DNA from: Micromonospora sp. WMMD1120
Lineage (GTDB): Bacteria; Actinomycetota; Actinomycetes; Mycobacteriales; Micromonosporaceae
Length of the DNA: 64,000 bases
NCBI RefSeq assembly: GCF_029626235.1
Contig: NZ_JARUBO010000005.1
Coordinates: 5,490,001 to 5,554,000 of the forward strand
Reading direction: 5' to 3'
A model generated the notes under the pieces. That model did not search any database, was not told where the DNA came from, and was given only the letters and a program-made list of their open reading frames with translations. Shown here one piece after another: positions 34,903-42,071 of this stretch (its first letter is position 1; each line of letters opens with the position of its first letter). Made by a program: the position numbers and the translations under genes.

Positions 34903-35235
34903 TCAACCCCCCAGCCCCTGCTGAAGCGCCTCGAACGACCCGCGGATGCGTTCCTCCACCTCCCGGTAGGTCGACGCCATCGCCCCCAGGTCCACACCCG
35001 CCGCGCCGATCTCCTCCACCGCCGTGGCGAAACAGTCGAACGCGAACTCCGCGACCGCCTCGTGCGCCGCCCCGATCAACGACCCGATGTCGTCAGCACC
35101 CCACGGCTGCCCGAACGCCGCCAACTCCTGCTGGAACGCCGCCAACGCCTGACCGAAATCACCGGCGACCTTCTCCAGACCCGACCCGGACGACGCCAAC
35201 GCCACCGGATCCACCTGGATGCCCGGCCCGGTCAC
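34903..35235 (-). CDS. WXG100-like secretion partner protein
   Basis: This 110-residue all-alpha protein has a helix-turn-helix with PWGADDIGSLIGAAHEAV, in which a WG takes the place of the WxG motif. It resembles the small proteins that pair with LXG/WXG toxins and are exported or act as chaperones. It overlaps the YbaB-like gene by 4 bp (GTGA) and abuts the toxin N-terminal gene by one base, so all are co-translated. Confidence 0.72.
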   Translation of the reverse strand: MTGPGIQVDPVALASSGSGLEKVAGDFGQALAAFQQELAAFGQPWGADDIGSLIGAAHEAVAEFAFDCFATAVEEIGAAGVDLGAMASTYREVEERIRGSFEALQQGLGG

Positions 35236-35648
35236 CGGCCATCACCCGCGCACCGCACCAACATCTCCTGCGCCTGCACCAACTGGTTGGTGAACGCCGA
35301 CAACTGCTGACCGGTACGCTCCTGGATCTCCCGCAACCGCTCACCGAGGCCACCGAGATCCGCCCCGCCACCCGGCACACCGGCGTTGGCCTGAAGATCG
35401 GCCAGCGACGCGTTCACCGCGGCGGTCACCTCCTCGGCCAGCGCCTGGCTGCTCCACCGCATCACCCGCGGGTCGAGGACCATCTCGGTGACCCGCCCGG
35501 GCAGCTCCGTGCGCACCACAACCATCCCGTCGGCGGCCGTGCCCGCACCCGTCGGCGGCTCACCCGCACCCTGCTGGAACTCGTCCAGCGCCGCCATCGT
35601 GTCGGACAGCAACTTCCCGAGACCGGACGCATCGACAGGGCCTGTCAC
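35232..35648 (-). CDS. YbaB/EbfC family-like protein of toxin operon
   Basis: This 138-residue protein has the YbaB-like DNA-binding fold: a central beta hairpin VRTELPGRVTEMVLDPRVMR and flanking helices. Copies with this length commonly precede WXG100-like genes in actinobacterial type-VII toxin operons. Whether they bind DNA or act as chaperones is not known. It is the first gene of the cassette, followed by the GTGA overlap with the WXG100-like gene. No promoter was evident upstream. Confidence 0.72.
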   Translation of the reverse strand: MTGPVDASGLGKLLSDTMAALDEFQQGAGEPPTGAGTAADGMVVVRTELPGRVTEMVLDPRVMRWSSQALAEEVTAAVNASLADLQANAGVPGGGADLGGLGERLREIQERTGQQLSAFTNQLVQAQEMLVRCAGDGR

Positions 35649-35697
35649 GTCGCGCCCCCTTCACATCGACCGACGTGAAAGAGCCTAGAGGAGCCTG

Positions 35698-36606
35698 TCA
35701 ATCCGGCACAGCCCCGGCGCCCGGCGCGCCGACACCCCCTCGAACGACAGTCACCATCCCCCCGACCAGCACCCGCGAACCGCCGACGCCCTGGCGGACC
35801 GAGGCGGTGATCGTCGCCGGCTCACCCACCGCGTCTCCCATGTCGACCGTCAACCCGACCTCGCCCGCACCCGCCAGGCGAGCGGCCAGACAGGCGGTGC
35901 TGTTCACGTTCGCGATGTCCTCGACCACACCGATCGACGGCGCGAACATCCGCGCCACCACCGGACCCGAACCGCTGGGAACCGCGTAGACATAGCAACC
36001 GAGCAACCCCAACCGGTCGCACACCGCACGAAGCCGCCGACTGTCGGGGGAGAGGGCCCACACCGTCTCCGGCGTCCCCACCGGCACCAGCATCCGCGCC
36101 CGCCCCAGCGACGCCACACACGCCCCCACCCGACGACCACCACCGGCGACACCGAGCGCGTCGGCGACAAGCCCGACCTCCACCGCGCCGGCCTCGCGTA
36201 CGGCCACCGGCCCCGGATCGAACGCGGCATGGATCAGGTCGCCGTCACGTACCGCCCGGCCGACGAACGTACGCCCCGACACCCGCAACCGGAACTCGTG
36301 CTCCACCCCACTCCGGCGCGCCGCCAGGAACGCCACAGCGGCCATCGTCCCGTGCCCACACGCCGGCAGTTCCCCCTCGGCGGTGAAGAAACGCAGCTCC
36401 ACGACCCCGTCCGCCGCACACCGCACGAACACGGCATGCGAGGTGCCCATCCCGACCGGCACCCGCCGCCGATCGGCGTCCGTGAACGCCACACCCGACG
36501 TGGGGGAGCCACCCTCATCGACCACGGCCGTCGGGCTCCCACCGCGCCCGTCGCGCAGGCACGTCCGTACGACGACCCCACGCGCGAGATCGTTCTCCGA
36601 TGCCAT
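35698..36606 (-). CDS. PhzF-family isomerase
   Basis: This 302-residue protein has the two-lobed diaminopimelate epimerase fold of the PhzF family. Family hallmarks include VRTCLRDGRGGSPTAVV near the start, the FFTAEGELPACGHGTMAAVAF loop (GHxT) and the later FAPSIGVVEDIANVNSTACLAARLA. The catalytic Glu lies in the AEGELPACGHG region. PhzF isomerases act in phenazine synthesis; most members have unknown substrates. GGAGG lies 7 bases before ATG 36606. There is no phenazine cluster here. Confidence 0.88.
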   Translation of the reverse strand: MASENDLARGVVVRTCLRDGRGGSPTAVVDEGGSPTSGVAFTDADRRRVPVGMGTSHAVFVRCAADGVVELRFFTAEGELPACGHGTMAAVAFLAARRSGVEHEFRLRVSGRTFVGRAVRDGDLIHAAFDPGPVAVREAGAVEVGLVADALGVAGGGRRVGACVASLGRARMLVPVGTPETVWALSPDSRRLRAVCDRLGLLGCYVYAVPSGSGPVVARMFAPSIGVVEDIANVNSTACLAARLAGAGEVGLTVDMGDAVGEPATITASVRQGVGGSRVLVGGMVTVVRGGVGAPGAGAVPD

Positions 36607-36746
36607 CGCCGTCGCCTCCAGTGCGGAACCGAGAATGAACCTGGCGTTCGACCGATCAGCGGCCACGACGACAGCCCGACAACACACCCCGCGGCCAGCG
36701 TGCCGGGCGGCGCGCCAACACTGCCGGCGCGGTCATGCGCCTCACG

Positions 36747-38879
36747 CTAGCCGGCCGACGCCGGGTCCTTCGGGGCGAGGCCGCGGTCCAGACCTGAACC
36801 GTCCGGTTGGCGTAGCCGCACGCGGCGCAGCAGTTGGGCGTTGATCGCGACGACGATGGTGGAGGCGGACATCAGCACCGCGGCGACCGCGGGACTCAGG
36901 CTCACCCCGGCCCAGGACAGCGCCCCGGCGGCCAAGGGCAGGGCGACGACGTTGTAGCCGGCGGCCCAGGCCAGATTCTGGATCATCTTGCGGTAGGAGG
37001 CGCGCGAGAGCCGGATGACTCCTGTGACCCCGCGCGGGTCCGAGGAGGCGAGCACAACGCCCGCGGATTCGATGGCGACGTCGGTGCCCGCGCCGATGGC
37101 GATGCCGACGTTGGCGCGGGCCAGCGCGGGAGCGTCGTTCACGCCGTCACCGACCATCGCCACCCGCAGGCCCCGGCGTTGCAGCTCGCCGACCGCCTCG
37201 TCCTTGTCGGCGGGAAGCACCTCGGCGAAAACCTCGTCCTCCCCGGTCCGGAAGCCGAGGTCGGCGGCGACCGCCTCGGCCACCGGGCGGGCGTCCCCGG
37301 TGATCATCACAATCTTGCGGATGCCCTGCTGACGTAGGTCGGCGATCGCCTGGCGCGCCTCAGGACGGACCTGGTCCTCGAGCGCGAGGGCGCCGATGAC
37401 GCGTGCCTGCTCGCCGTCGAGGCGCAGCAGGTGTAGTACCGCCGCACCGCGGCGGGACCACTCGGCCCGGTGCCCGTCGAGGTCGCCCGGTGCCGTGGCG
37501 TCGAGTTCGCGCAGCAGGGCGGGCCCGCCGAGGGCGTAGCTGACACCGTCGACGTCGGCGCGTACCCCCCGACCGGTCAGCGACCGGAAGCCGGTCGCCG
37601 TACGTCGGATGCCCTGCTGGGCGGCGGCGGTGACGATGGCCCGCGCGAGGGGATGTTCACTGTCGGCCTCCACCGCCGCCGCGACGGCCAGTACGTCGGT
37701 CTCGCTGACGCCCTTGGTGCCGGCGACACCGGCGACAACGTGCTCGCCGCGGGTCAGGGTGCCGGTCTTGTCGAACAGCACCGTGTCGATGGTCCGCATC
37801 CGCTCCAGGGCAAGGCGGTCCTTGACCAGGATGCCGCCCTGCGCGGCCACGGCGGTGGACAGGGCGATCACCAGCGGGATGGCCAGGCCCAGCGCGTGCG
37901 GGCAGGCGATCACCAGAACCGTCACGGTGCGGACGACGGCCTCGTCGAGGTTGCCGGCCAGTGTCCAGATCAACAGCGTCGCAGCGGCGGTGACGGTGGC
38001 GATGTAGAACAGCCAGGCCGCGAACCGGTCAGCGAGGACCTGCGCCCTGCCGCTGGACTGCTGGGCCTGCGCGACCAGACGTTGGATGCCGGCCAGGGCG
38101 GTGTCCTCACCAACGGCCTCGACGCGCACCCGGATGGCCGCGTCGGTGGCCACCGTGCCGGCCACCACCCGGTCGTCACGTTCGCGGCCGACCGGCCGGG
38201 ACTCGCCGGTGATCATCGACTCGTCCAACGCAGCGCGGCCGTCGGTGATGCGCCCGTCTGCCGGCACCCGCCCACCGGGGCGCACCAGGACGACGTCGCC
38301 GACGCGCAGGTCGCCGACGCGCACCCGTTCGGGCTGACCGTCACCGCGGAGGCGTTCGGCGTCGTCGGGCAGCAGCGCGGCCAGAGCCGACAGGGCGCCC
38401 TGGGCCTGACCAATGGCCTTCATCTCCTGCCAGTGCCCCAGCAACATGATCGTGACCAGAGCCGCCAGCTCCCACCAGAAGTCCAGGTCGAACACGCCCA
38501 GGGCGGTCGCCGCCGAGGCCACGTACGCGACGGTGATGGCCATCGCGATCAGCAGCATCATCCCCGGCGCCCGGTCACGGACCTCCCGCACCGCGCCCTG
38601 CAGGAACGGCCACCCGCCGTAGACGAACACCACAGTGCCCAGCACCGGGCCCACCCAGTCGACGCCCGGGAAGTCCAGCCGGTAGCCGAACCAGTCCTTC
38701 ACCATGTGGCTCGTGACCACGATCGGCACCGTCAGGGCCAGGCTCAGCCAGAACTTGCGGCGGAACATCTCTGGATCGTGACCGGCGTGCTTGTCATGCC
38801 CGCCGTGCCCGGCGTGGCCGCTGTGTCGGTCCACGGTCTCACCCGGGGTCGGCATCTGGTGGTGCTCGTCGTGCGACAT
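36747..38879 (-). CDS. copB: Copper-transporting P1B-type ATPase, CopB type
   Basis: This 710-residue pump begins with a His-rich segment (HSGHAGHGGHDKHAGHDPEMF) that can bind metal. It then has about eight transmembrane helices with the ion-site motif CPH in ACPHALGLAIPL (CopB/P1B-3 type), the phosphorylation motif DKTGTLT, and MVGDGVNDAPAL in the ATP domain. It would expel copper or silver from the cytoplasm. ATG 38879 is chosen over the ATG at 38885 because AGGAGG then lies 8 bases upstream. A CsoR-type palindrome sits 25 bp further up. No CsoR gene or chaperone is adjacent. Confidence 0.95.
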   Translation of the reverse strand: MSHDEHHQMPTPGETVDRHSGHAGHGGHDKHAGHDPEMFRRKFWLSLALTVPIVVTSHMVKDWFGYRLDFPGVDWVGPVLGTVVFVYGGWPFLQGAVREVRDRAPGMMLLIAMAITVAYVASAATALGVFDLDFWWELAALVTIMLLGHWQEMKAIGQAQGALSALAALLPDDAERLRGDGQPERVRVGDLRVGDVVLVRPGGRVPADGRITDGRAALDESMITGESRPVGRERDDRVVAGTVATDAAIRVRVEAVGEDTALAGIQRLVAQAQQSSGRAQVLADRFAAWLFYIATVTAAATLLIWTLAGNLDEAVVRTVTVLVIACPHALGLAIPLVIALSTAVAAQGGILVKDRLALERMRTIDTVLFDKTGTLTRGEHVVAGVAGTKGVSETDVLAVAAAVEADSEHPLARAIVTAAAQQGIRRTATGFRSLTGRGVRADVDGVSYALGGPALLRELDATAPGDLDGHRAEWSRRGAAVLHLLRLDGEQARVIGALALEDQVRPEARQAIADLRQQGIRKIVMITGDARPVAEAVAADLGFRTGEDEVFAEVLPADKDEAVGELQRRGLRVAMVGDGVNDAPALARANVGIAIGAGTDVAIESAGVVLASSDPRGVTGVIRLSRASYRKMIQNLAWAAGYNVVALPLAAGALSWAGVSLSPAVAAVLMSASTIVVAINAQLLRRVRLRQPDGSGLDRGLAPKDPASAG

Positions 38880-38903
38880 CCTCATCGCCTCCTCACCTTC
38901 AAC

Positions 38904-38920
38904 ATACCCCTGGGGGGTAT
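38904..38920. promoter_or_regulatory. CsoR-type copper operator before copB
   Basis: ATACCCCTGGGGGGTAT is a near-perfect dyad of ATACCCC with GGGGTAT around the C-rich centre, the form known for CsoR boxes. It lies 25 bp upstream of the P-type ATPase start. CsoR releases such sites when Cu(I) is bound, so the pump should be copper-induced. No CsoR gene is in the window. Confidence 0.8.
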
Positions 38921-39291
38921 ACCGGTCCAGGTGTGTGGGTCGATGTTCCGCACGTCACCCGTGTGACTCAGCATTTGTCAGCGGCACGGGACAGGAGAGC
39001 GGAGTTGGTCACTTCGCCACCAAAGGAGCAGTGGTCAGCGCCCCGACAGACGTGATCGCCCACCTGCGATACGCCGACGCGTCGCCGCCGGCCGCGCGAC
39101 GGTGCGCGCCTTGAGGCGATTGGGAGTGCAGCTGCACGCCCGTGCCGCTCACCAACGCGGCAGCACGCTCCGAGAAAACCCGGCAGCACGCTCCGAGAAA
39201 ACCCGGGCGATGGCGCCGCGACCGCCGTGGCACCGATTCGATAATGCACATTATGTAAAGTAGTGTGATCTGACGGTCCCCTCGACAGTGG
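38921..39291. other. Intergenic region with tandem and palindromic sequences
   Basis: No supportable gene lies here. It contains a perfect 23-bp tandem repeat at 39158-39203 (unit starting cggcagcacgctccgag). It also has an AT-rich palindrome ATAATGCACATTAT at 39241-39254, rare in this GC-rich DNA and a candidate operator or replication-type site. A short GTG frame near 39029 ends after 27 codons and lacks a convincing start signal. Confidence 0.5.
39158..39203. repeat. 23-bp perfect tandem repeat, two copies
   Basis: Positions 39158-39180 and 39181-39203 carry the same 23 bases. They lie in the gap between copB and the zinc-ribbon gene. A simple slippage duplication is the likeliest cause. 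No known motif inside. Confidence 0.8.
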
Positions 39292-40026
39292 TCAGTCCCG
39301 GGTCAGCCCGGGTGGGCAGGCGTCCTCGTCCGGTGCGACGGGGCGTGCGTTCACCAGCGGGTTGCGCCGCAGACGCGCCACCACGGCGGCGCTCGCGCCG
39401 ATGTCGGTCCAGGTGTCGTCCCAGAGCGCGGAGACGAGCCAGGTGCGATCGACCGGGAAGAACAGATCCGGCAGCGCGCCCTCGCCGCGCATGTGCCCGG
39501 TCCTCCAGGTCAGCGCCTGCTGTGGGCCGGCCAGGACCAGCACGTACGGCCAGTCCGCGTAGAGGAACACCCGCGGAGCGCGCGGAAAGACTACGTCGTG
39601 CGCGCCGGTGTCCAGATAACCCAGCCACCAGGGCTGGTCGGCGGTGCACGCCACCAGGGCCTGCACGACGGCGCGCTCGTGCGTGTGCGGGCTGACGCCC
39701 TCCGGCGGGTGGACGGTGGCGTAAGCCTCGAACACCGGCGGGATGGCGGCGGTGACCGAGAAGCTTGGTGTGGTCCGCCCGGTGATCCAAGCGACGTCGC
39801 CCTGGGCGCCGACCCGCCAGGTTCGCCCGTCCTTGGTGACGTTCGTGGACGTCGACTCCTCCTCGCCCCGACCGGGCGCGGTGGCCGGGGACGCCTCCGG
39901 TACGCGGGCCGGCCGGTCGGCCCGCGGCCACCGATGACCTTCGGGGCACCAGGACGTGGATTGCTGCCCGTCCCGGTATTCGAGGGGCATGCCGCGTCGA
40001 CCGCACTCGGGACAGGGCTGTCTCAC
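39292..40026 (-). CDS. Unknown protein with N-terminal zinc ribbon
   Basis: This 244-residue protein starts VRQPCPECGRRGMPLEYRDG and has TSWCPEGHRWP. Two Cys pairs (CPEC and CPEGH) suggest a small zinc ribbon. The rest contains an HTHERAV segment and aromatic-rich strands (WWLGYLDTGAHDVVFP). No family recognised. The GTG at 40026 is supported by TATCGT 7 bases upstream (leaderless pattern). The surrounding palindromes and the nearby recombinase suggest a rearranged, horizontally acquired context. Codon use looks like its neighbours. Confidence 0.55.
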   Translation of the reverse strand: MRQPCPECGRRGMPLEYRDGQQSTSWCPEGHRWPRADRPARVPEASPATAPGRGEEESTSTNVTKDGRTWRVGAQGDVAWITGRTTPSFSVTAAIPPVFEAYATVHPPEGVSPHTHERAVVQALVACTADQPWWLGYLDTGAHDVVFPRAPRVFLYADWPYVLVLAGPQQALTWRTGHMRGEGALPDLFFPVDRTWLVSALWDDTWTDIGASAAVVARLRRNPLVNARPVAPDEDACPPGLTRD

Positions 40027-40097
40027 GTCCCGCACGATACGTGCCTGCCGGCCAGCGCCGTCCGCTCCAGGAAACTGGCACGTGCACCGCCATGTCA

Positions 40098-40142
40098 ATC
40101 TTGGACAGTTTCCGTTTTTCGCTAACGGAAACTGTCCAAGAT
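40098..40142. repeat. Perfect 19-bp hairpin with 7-base loop
   Basis: Arms at 40098-40116 and 40124-40142 are fully complementary and carry ACAGTTTCCGT, rather AT-rich for this genome. It lies 71 bp upstream of the zinc-ribbon gene start and 205 bp before the second recombinase. A terminator, a REP-like element or a recombinase-binding site are all possible. No T-run follows. Confidence 0.75.
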
Positions 40143-40333
40143 CTCGCGACGCCGACAACAGCGACGGCGTCTGGTTGCGCCGCTGGTCGGCGCGTCCGGC
40201 TGCCTGGCCTCCGACGGTCACGTCGGTGACGTCTGCCGTCGCGTGCCCGGCACCGCCGGCCGACGGGCGCGTCGACCAGCGGTACCGCCTCGTCTCCCCC
40301 TCTTCCCCCACTTCCGCGAAACCCGAAAATGCT

Positions 40334-40351
40334 GCATAATATCCCTTATGC
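40334..40351. promoter_or_regulatory. Palindrome across the recombinase start codon
   Basis: GCATAA (40334-40339) and TTATGC (40346-40351) form an inverted repeat with a 6-base centre that covers the ATG at 40348. A bound protein, possibly the recombinase itself, could block translation or transcription. The assignment is inferred from position alone. Confidence 0.4.
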
Positions 40352-41343
40352 ATGACAAAAGGGACGAATCGGTGGGCGTGTTGATTGAGGAGTTCCTGAC
40401 CGCTCGGGCCACGCGCAAGCCCTCCCCGCACACCCTGGCGGCGTACCGCAGGGATCTGCGCGCGGTGGCGGCCCTGGTCGCGGATGACCCCGCCACTCCC
40501 CTCCCCCTCGACGAGCTGTTGATCACTCACCTCTCCCCCCGGGTGATGCGGGCGGCGTTCGCCCGCTTCGCCGCTCCCCGCGCGCCCGCGTCGGTGCACC
40601 GGGCCTGGTCGACCTGGAACAGCTTCTTCACGTTCCTGGTGGCCGACGGGATCGTGGCCGGCAACCCGATGCCGGCCGTCGGGCGTCCCCGGGCGCTGCT
40701 CCCCCAGCCGAAACCCCTGCGCGGCGCGGACACTCCGGAGGTGCTGCTCGCGTCGGTCGCCCGCAACGAGGGCCGGCAGCGGGACCCCTGGCCGGAGCGG
40801 GATGTGGCGGTGGTGGCGGTGGCGCTCTGCGCCGGTCTGCGGCTGTCGGAGTTGCTGGCGTTGCGGGTCGACTCGCTCGGCGGTCGGCCCGGTGAGCGGC
40901 GGCTCGAGGTGGCCGGCAAGGGCGGTCGGCCGCGGGTGGTGCCGATCGAGGCGGATCTGGACCGGGTGCTGGTGGACTACCTGGACAGTCGGGCGCGCCG
41001 CTTCGGTTCCCGGTCGGTACGTCCCGACTCGCCGCTGCTGGTGGATCGGCGTGGAGAGCCGCTGCGCCGGGGCGGGCTGCAGTATCTCGTCGAGTCGTGT
41101 TACCGGCGGGCGGGCATCGGTGACCGGGTGCCGCGGGGCGCGCGGTTGCACGCGTTGCGGCACACCTTCGCGACCCGGTTGGCGGAGGACGGCGCGGGCG
41201 CGGCGGAGATCATGCGGTTGTTGGGGCACGCGTCGTTGGCGTCGTCGCAGACGTACATCGAGGTGACGGCTGGGCAGCAGCGCGACGCGGTCCGGGCCAA
41301 CCGGACCAACCGGGCGCTGGCGGCGTTGGTGCCGCCGGAGTGA
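40348..41343 (+). CDS. Tyrosine recombinase/integrase (second copy)
   Basis: This 331-residue protein has the SAM-like domain (about 10-110) and the catalytic domain (about 140-325). Catalytic features are Arg in LCAGLRLSELLAL, Lys in AGKGGRPR, His-x-x-Arg in LHALRHTF, the LLGHASLASS His and the Tyr of SQTYIEVT. It is related to XerC/D and to integrases, and only distantly to the copy at 12.4 kb. The ATG at 40348 is overlapped by a palindrome, and no ribosome site is present. No other mobile-element genes are next to it, so integration function is not certain. Confidence 0.88.
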   Translation: MHDKRDESVGVLIEEFLTARATRKPSPHTLAAYRRDLRAVAALVADDPATPLPLDELLITHLSPRVMRAAFARFAAPRAPASVHRAWSTWNSFFTFLVADGIVAGNPMPAVGRPRALLPQPKPLRGADTPEVLLASVARNEGRQRDPWPERDVAVVAVALCAGLRLSELLALRVDSLGGRPGERRLEVAGKGGRPRVVPIEADLDRVLVDYLDSRARRFGSRSVRPDSPLLVDRRGEPLRRGGLQYLVESCYRRAGIGDRVPRGARLHALRHTFATRLAEDGAGAAEIMRLLGHASLASSQTYIEVTAGQQRDAVRANRTNRALAALVPPE

Positions 41344-41349
41344 GCGTGG

Positions 41350-42000
41350 TCAGTGCGCGCGGTGGCCGGTGCCGTCGGCGGTGACGGGCAGGGGTCCGAG
41401 GACGGCGTTGATGATGTGGATGCGGGCGTTGGTGGCCTGGTAGTCGGCGCAGACGGTGTCGGCGCGGTCGGCGAGTCGGGCGGCGGTTCCGGCGCGGCTG
41501 ACGGTGAGGGTGGTGCCGTCGAGGGTGGTGGTGCGGCCGGCGGTGGTGAGGGCGTCGATCGGGTGGGCGCCGGTGACGAGGTGGGCTCTGAGCAGGGTGC
41601 GCAGGTGGTCGTGGTGGTGGGTCATGAGGTCGTCCCAGTTGTCCTCGGAGAACGTGGCGGCGAAGGCGTCGTCGGAGGGTGCCAGGACGGTGACGGTGGT
41701 GCCGGCGGGCAGGTCGGCGAGGACGCCGCTGGTGCGTACTGCCGCTTCGAACGTGGTGAGGGTGGGGATCCAGCGCAGCGCCGCCTCGACGGGTTGGGTG
41801 GCGAGGTAGGTCGGGTTGCCGGGGTCGGTGCCGGTGGGTAGGGCGGCGCAGAGTGGTCCGGTGACCGTGGGGCCGCTGCTGGCCGGCGCGGGGGTGTCGG
41901 CGCGGGGCGGGGTCGGGTGGCTCGTGCAGGCGGCCAGCAGCAGGGTCGAGGCGAGGAGGCCGAGGGCTCGCCGTCGGGGTGGGGTGGCGGGGTGCGGCAC
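41350..42000 (-). CDS. Fasciclin-domain lipoprotein
   Basis: This 216-residue protein has a lipoprotein signal (LLASTLLLAACTSHP, lipidation at Cys) and a Pro/Thr linker. Its fasciclin (FAS1) domain covers about 75-215: TTFEAAVRTSGVLADL, VTVLAPSDDAFAA, LLRAHLVTGAHP and the ending IHIINAVLGPL. FAS1 domains act in adhesion and cell-surface binding. GGAGG sits 5 bases before the GTG at 42000. It is convergent with the recombinase, 6 bp away, and separated from the M14 gene by a strong hairpin. Confidence 0.9.
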   Translation of the reverse strand: MPHPATPPRRRALGLLASTLLLAACTSHPTPPRADTPAPASSGPTVTGPLCAALPTGTDPGNPTYLATQPVEAALRWIPTLTTFEAAVRTSGVLADLPAGTTVTVLAPSDDAFAATFSEDNWDDLMTHHHDHLRTLLRAHLVTGAHPIDALTTAGRTTTLDGTTLTVSRAGTAARLADRADTVCADYQATNARIHIINAVLGPLPVTADGTGHRAH

Positions 42001-42024
42001 GGCGTCCTCCAACGCGTTCGGGGT

Positions 42025-42066
42025 CCGGTGTGCCGGCGACGGCCGGGGTCGTCGCCGGCACACCGG
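42025..42066 (-). terminator. Strong hairpin between M14 peptidase and fasciclin genes
   Basis: Perfect 16-bp arms at 42025-42040 and 42051-42066 with a 10-base loop. It starts 5 bases after the M14 stop on the minus strand and ends before the fasciclin gene's ribosome site. It should terminate the M14 mRNA. Confidence 0.7.
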
Positions 42067-42071
42067 GGTTG

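Noticed and set aside
36767..38885. ATG 38885 as the copB start
   Set aside because: It leaves only two bases after the AGGAGG. ATG 38879 has normal 8-base spacing.
39029..39112. 27-codon GTG frame (VVSAPTDVIAHLRYAD) upstream of the copB region
   Set aside because: It has an AAAGGAG too close to the start codon and no relatives I can recognise. It may be chance.
39292..41229. Long minus-strand frame running from the zinc-ribbon gene across the second recombinase
   Set aside because: The upstream half is antisense to the recombinase, which has all catalytic residues. Only the part from GTG 40026 is kept.
12359..41343. The two tyrosine recombinases as ends of one integrated element
   Set aside because: They are 28 kb apart with ordinary housekeeping genes between them, including tdk, zwf and cydAB. 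No attachment repeats or phage genes are seen.
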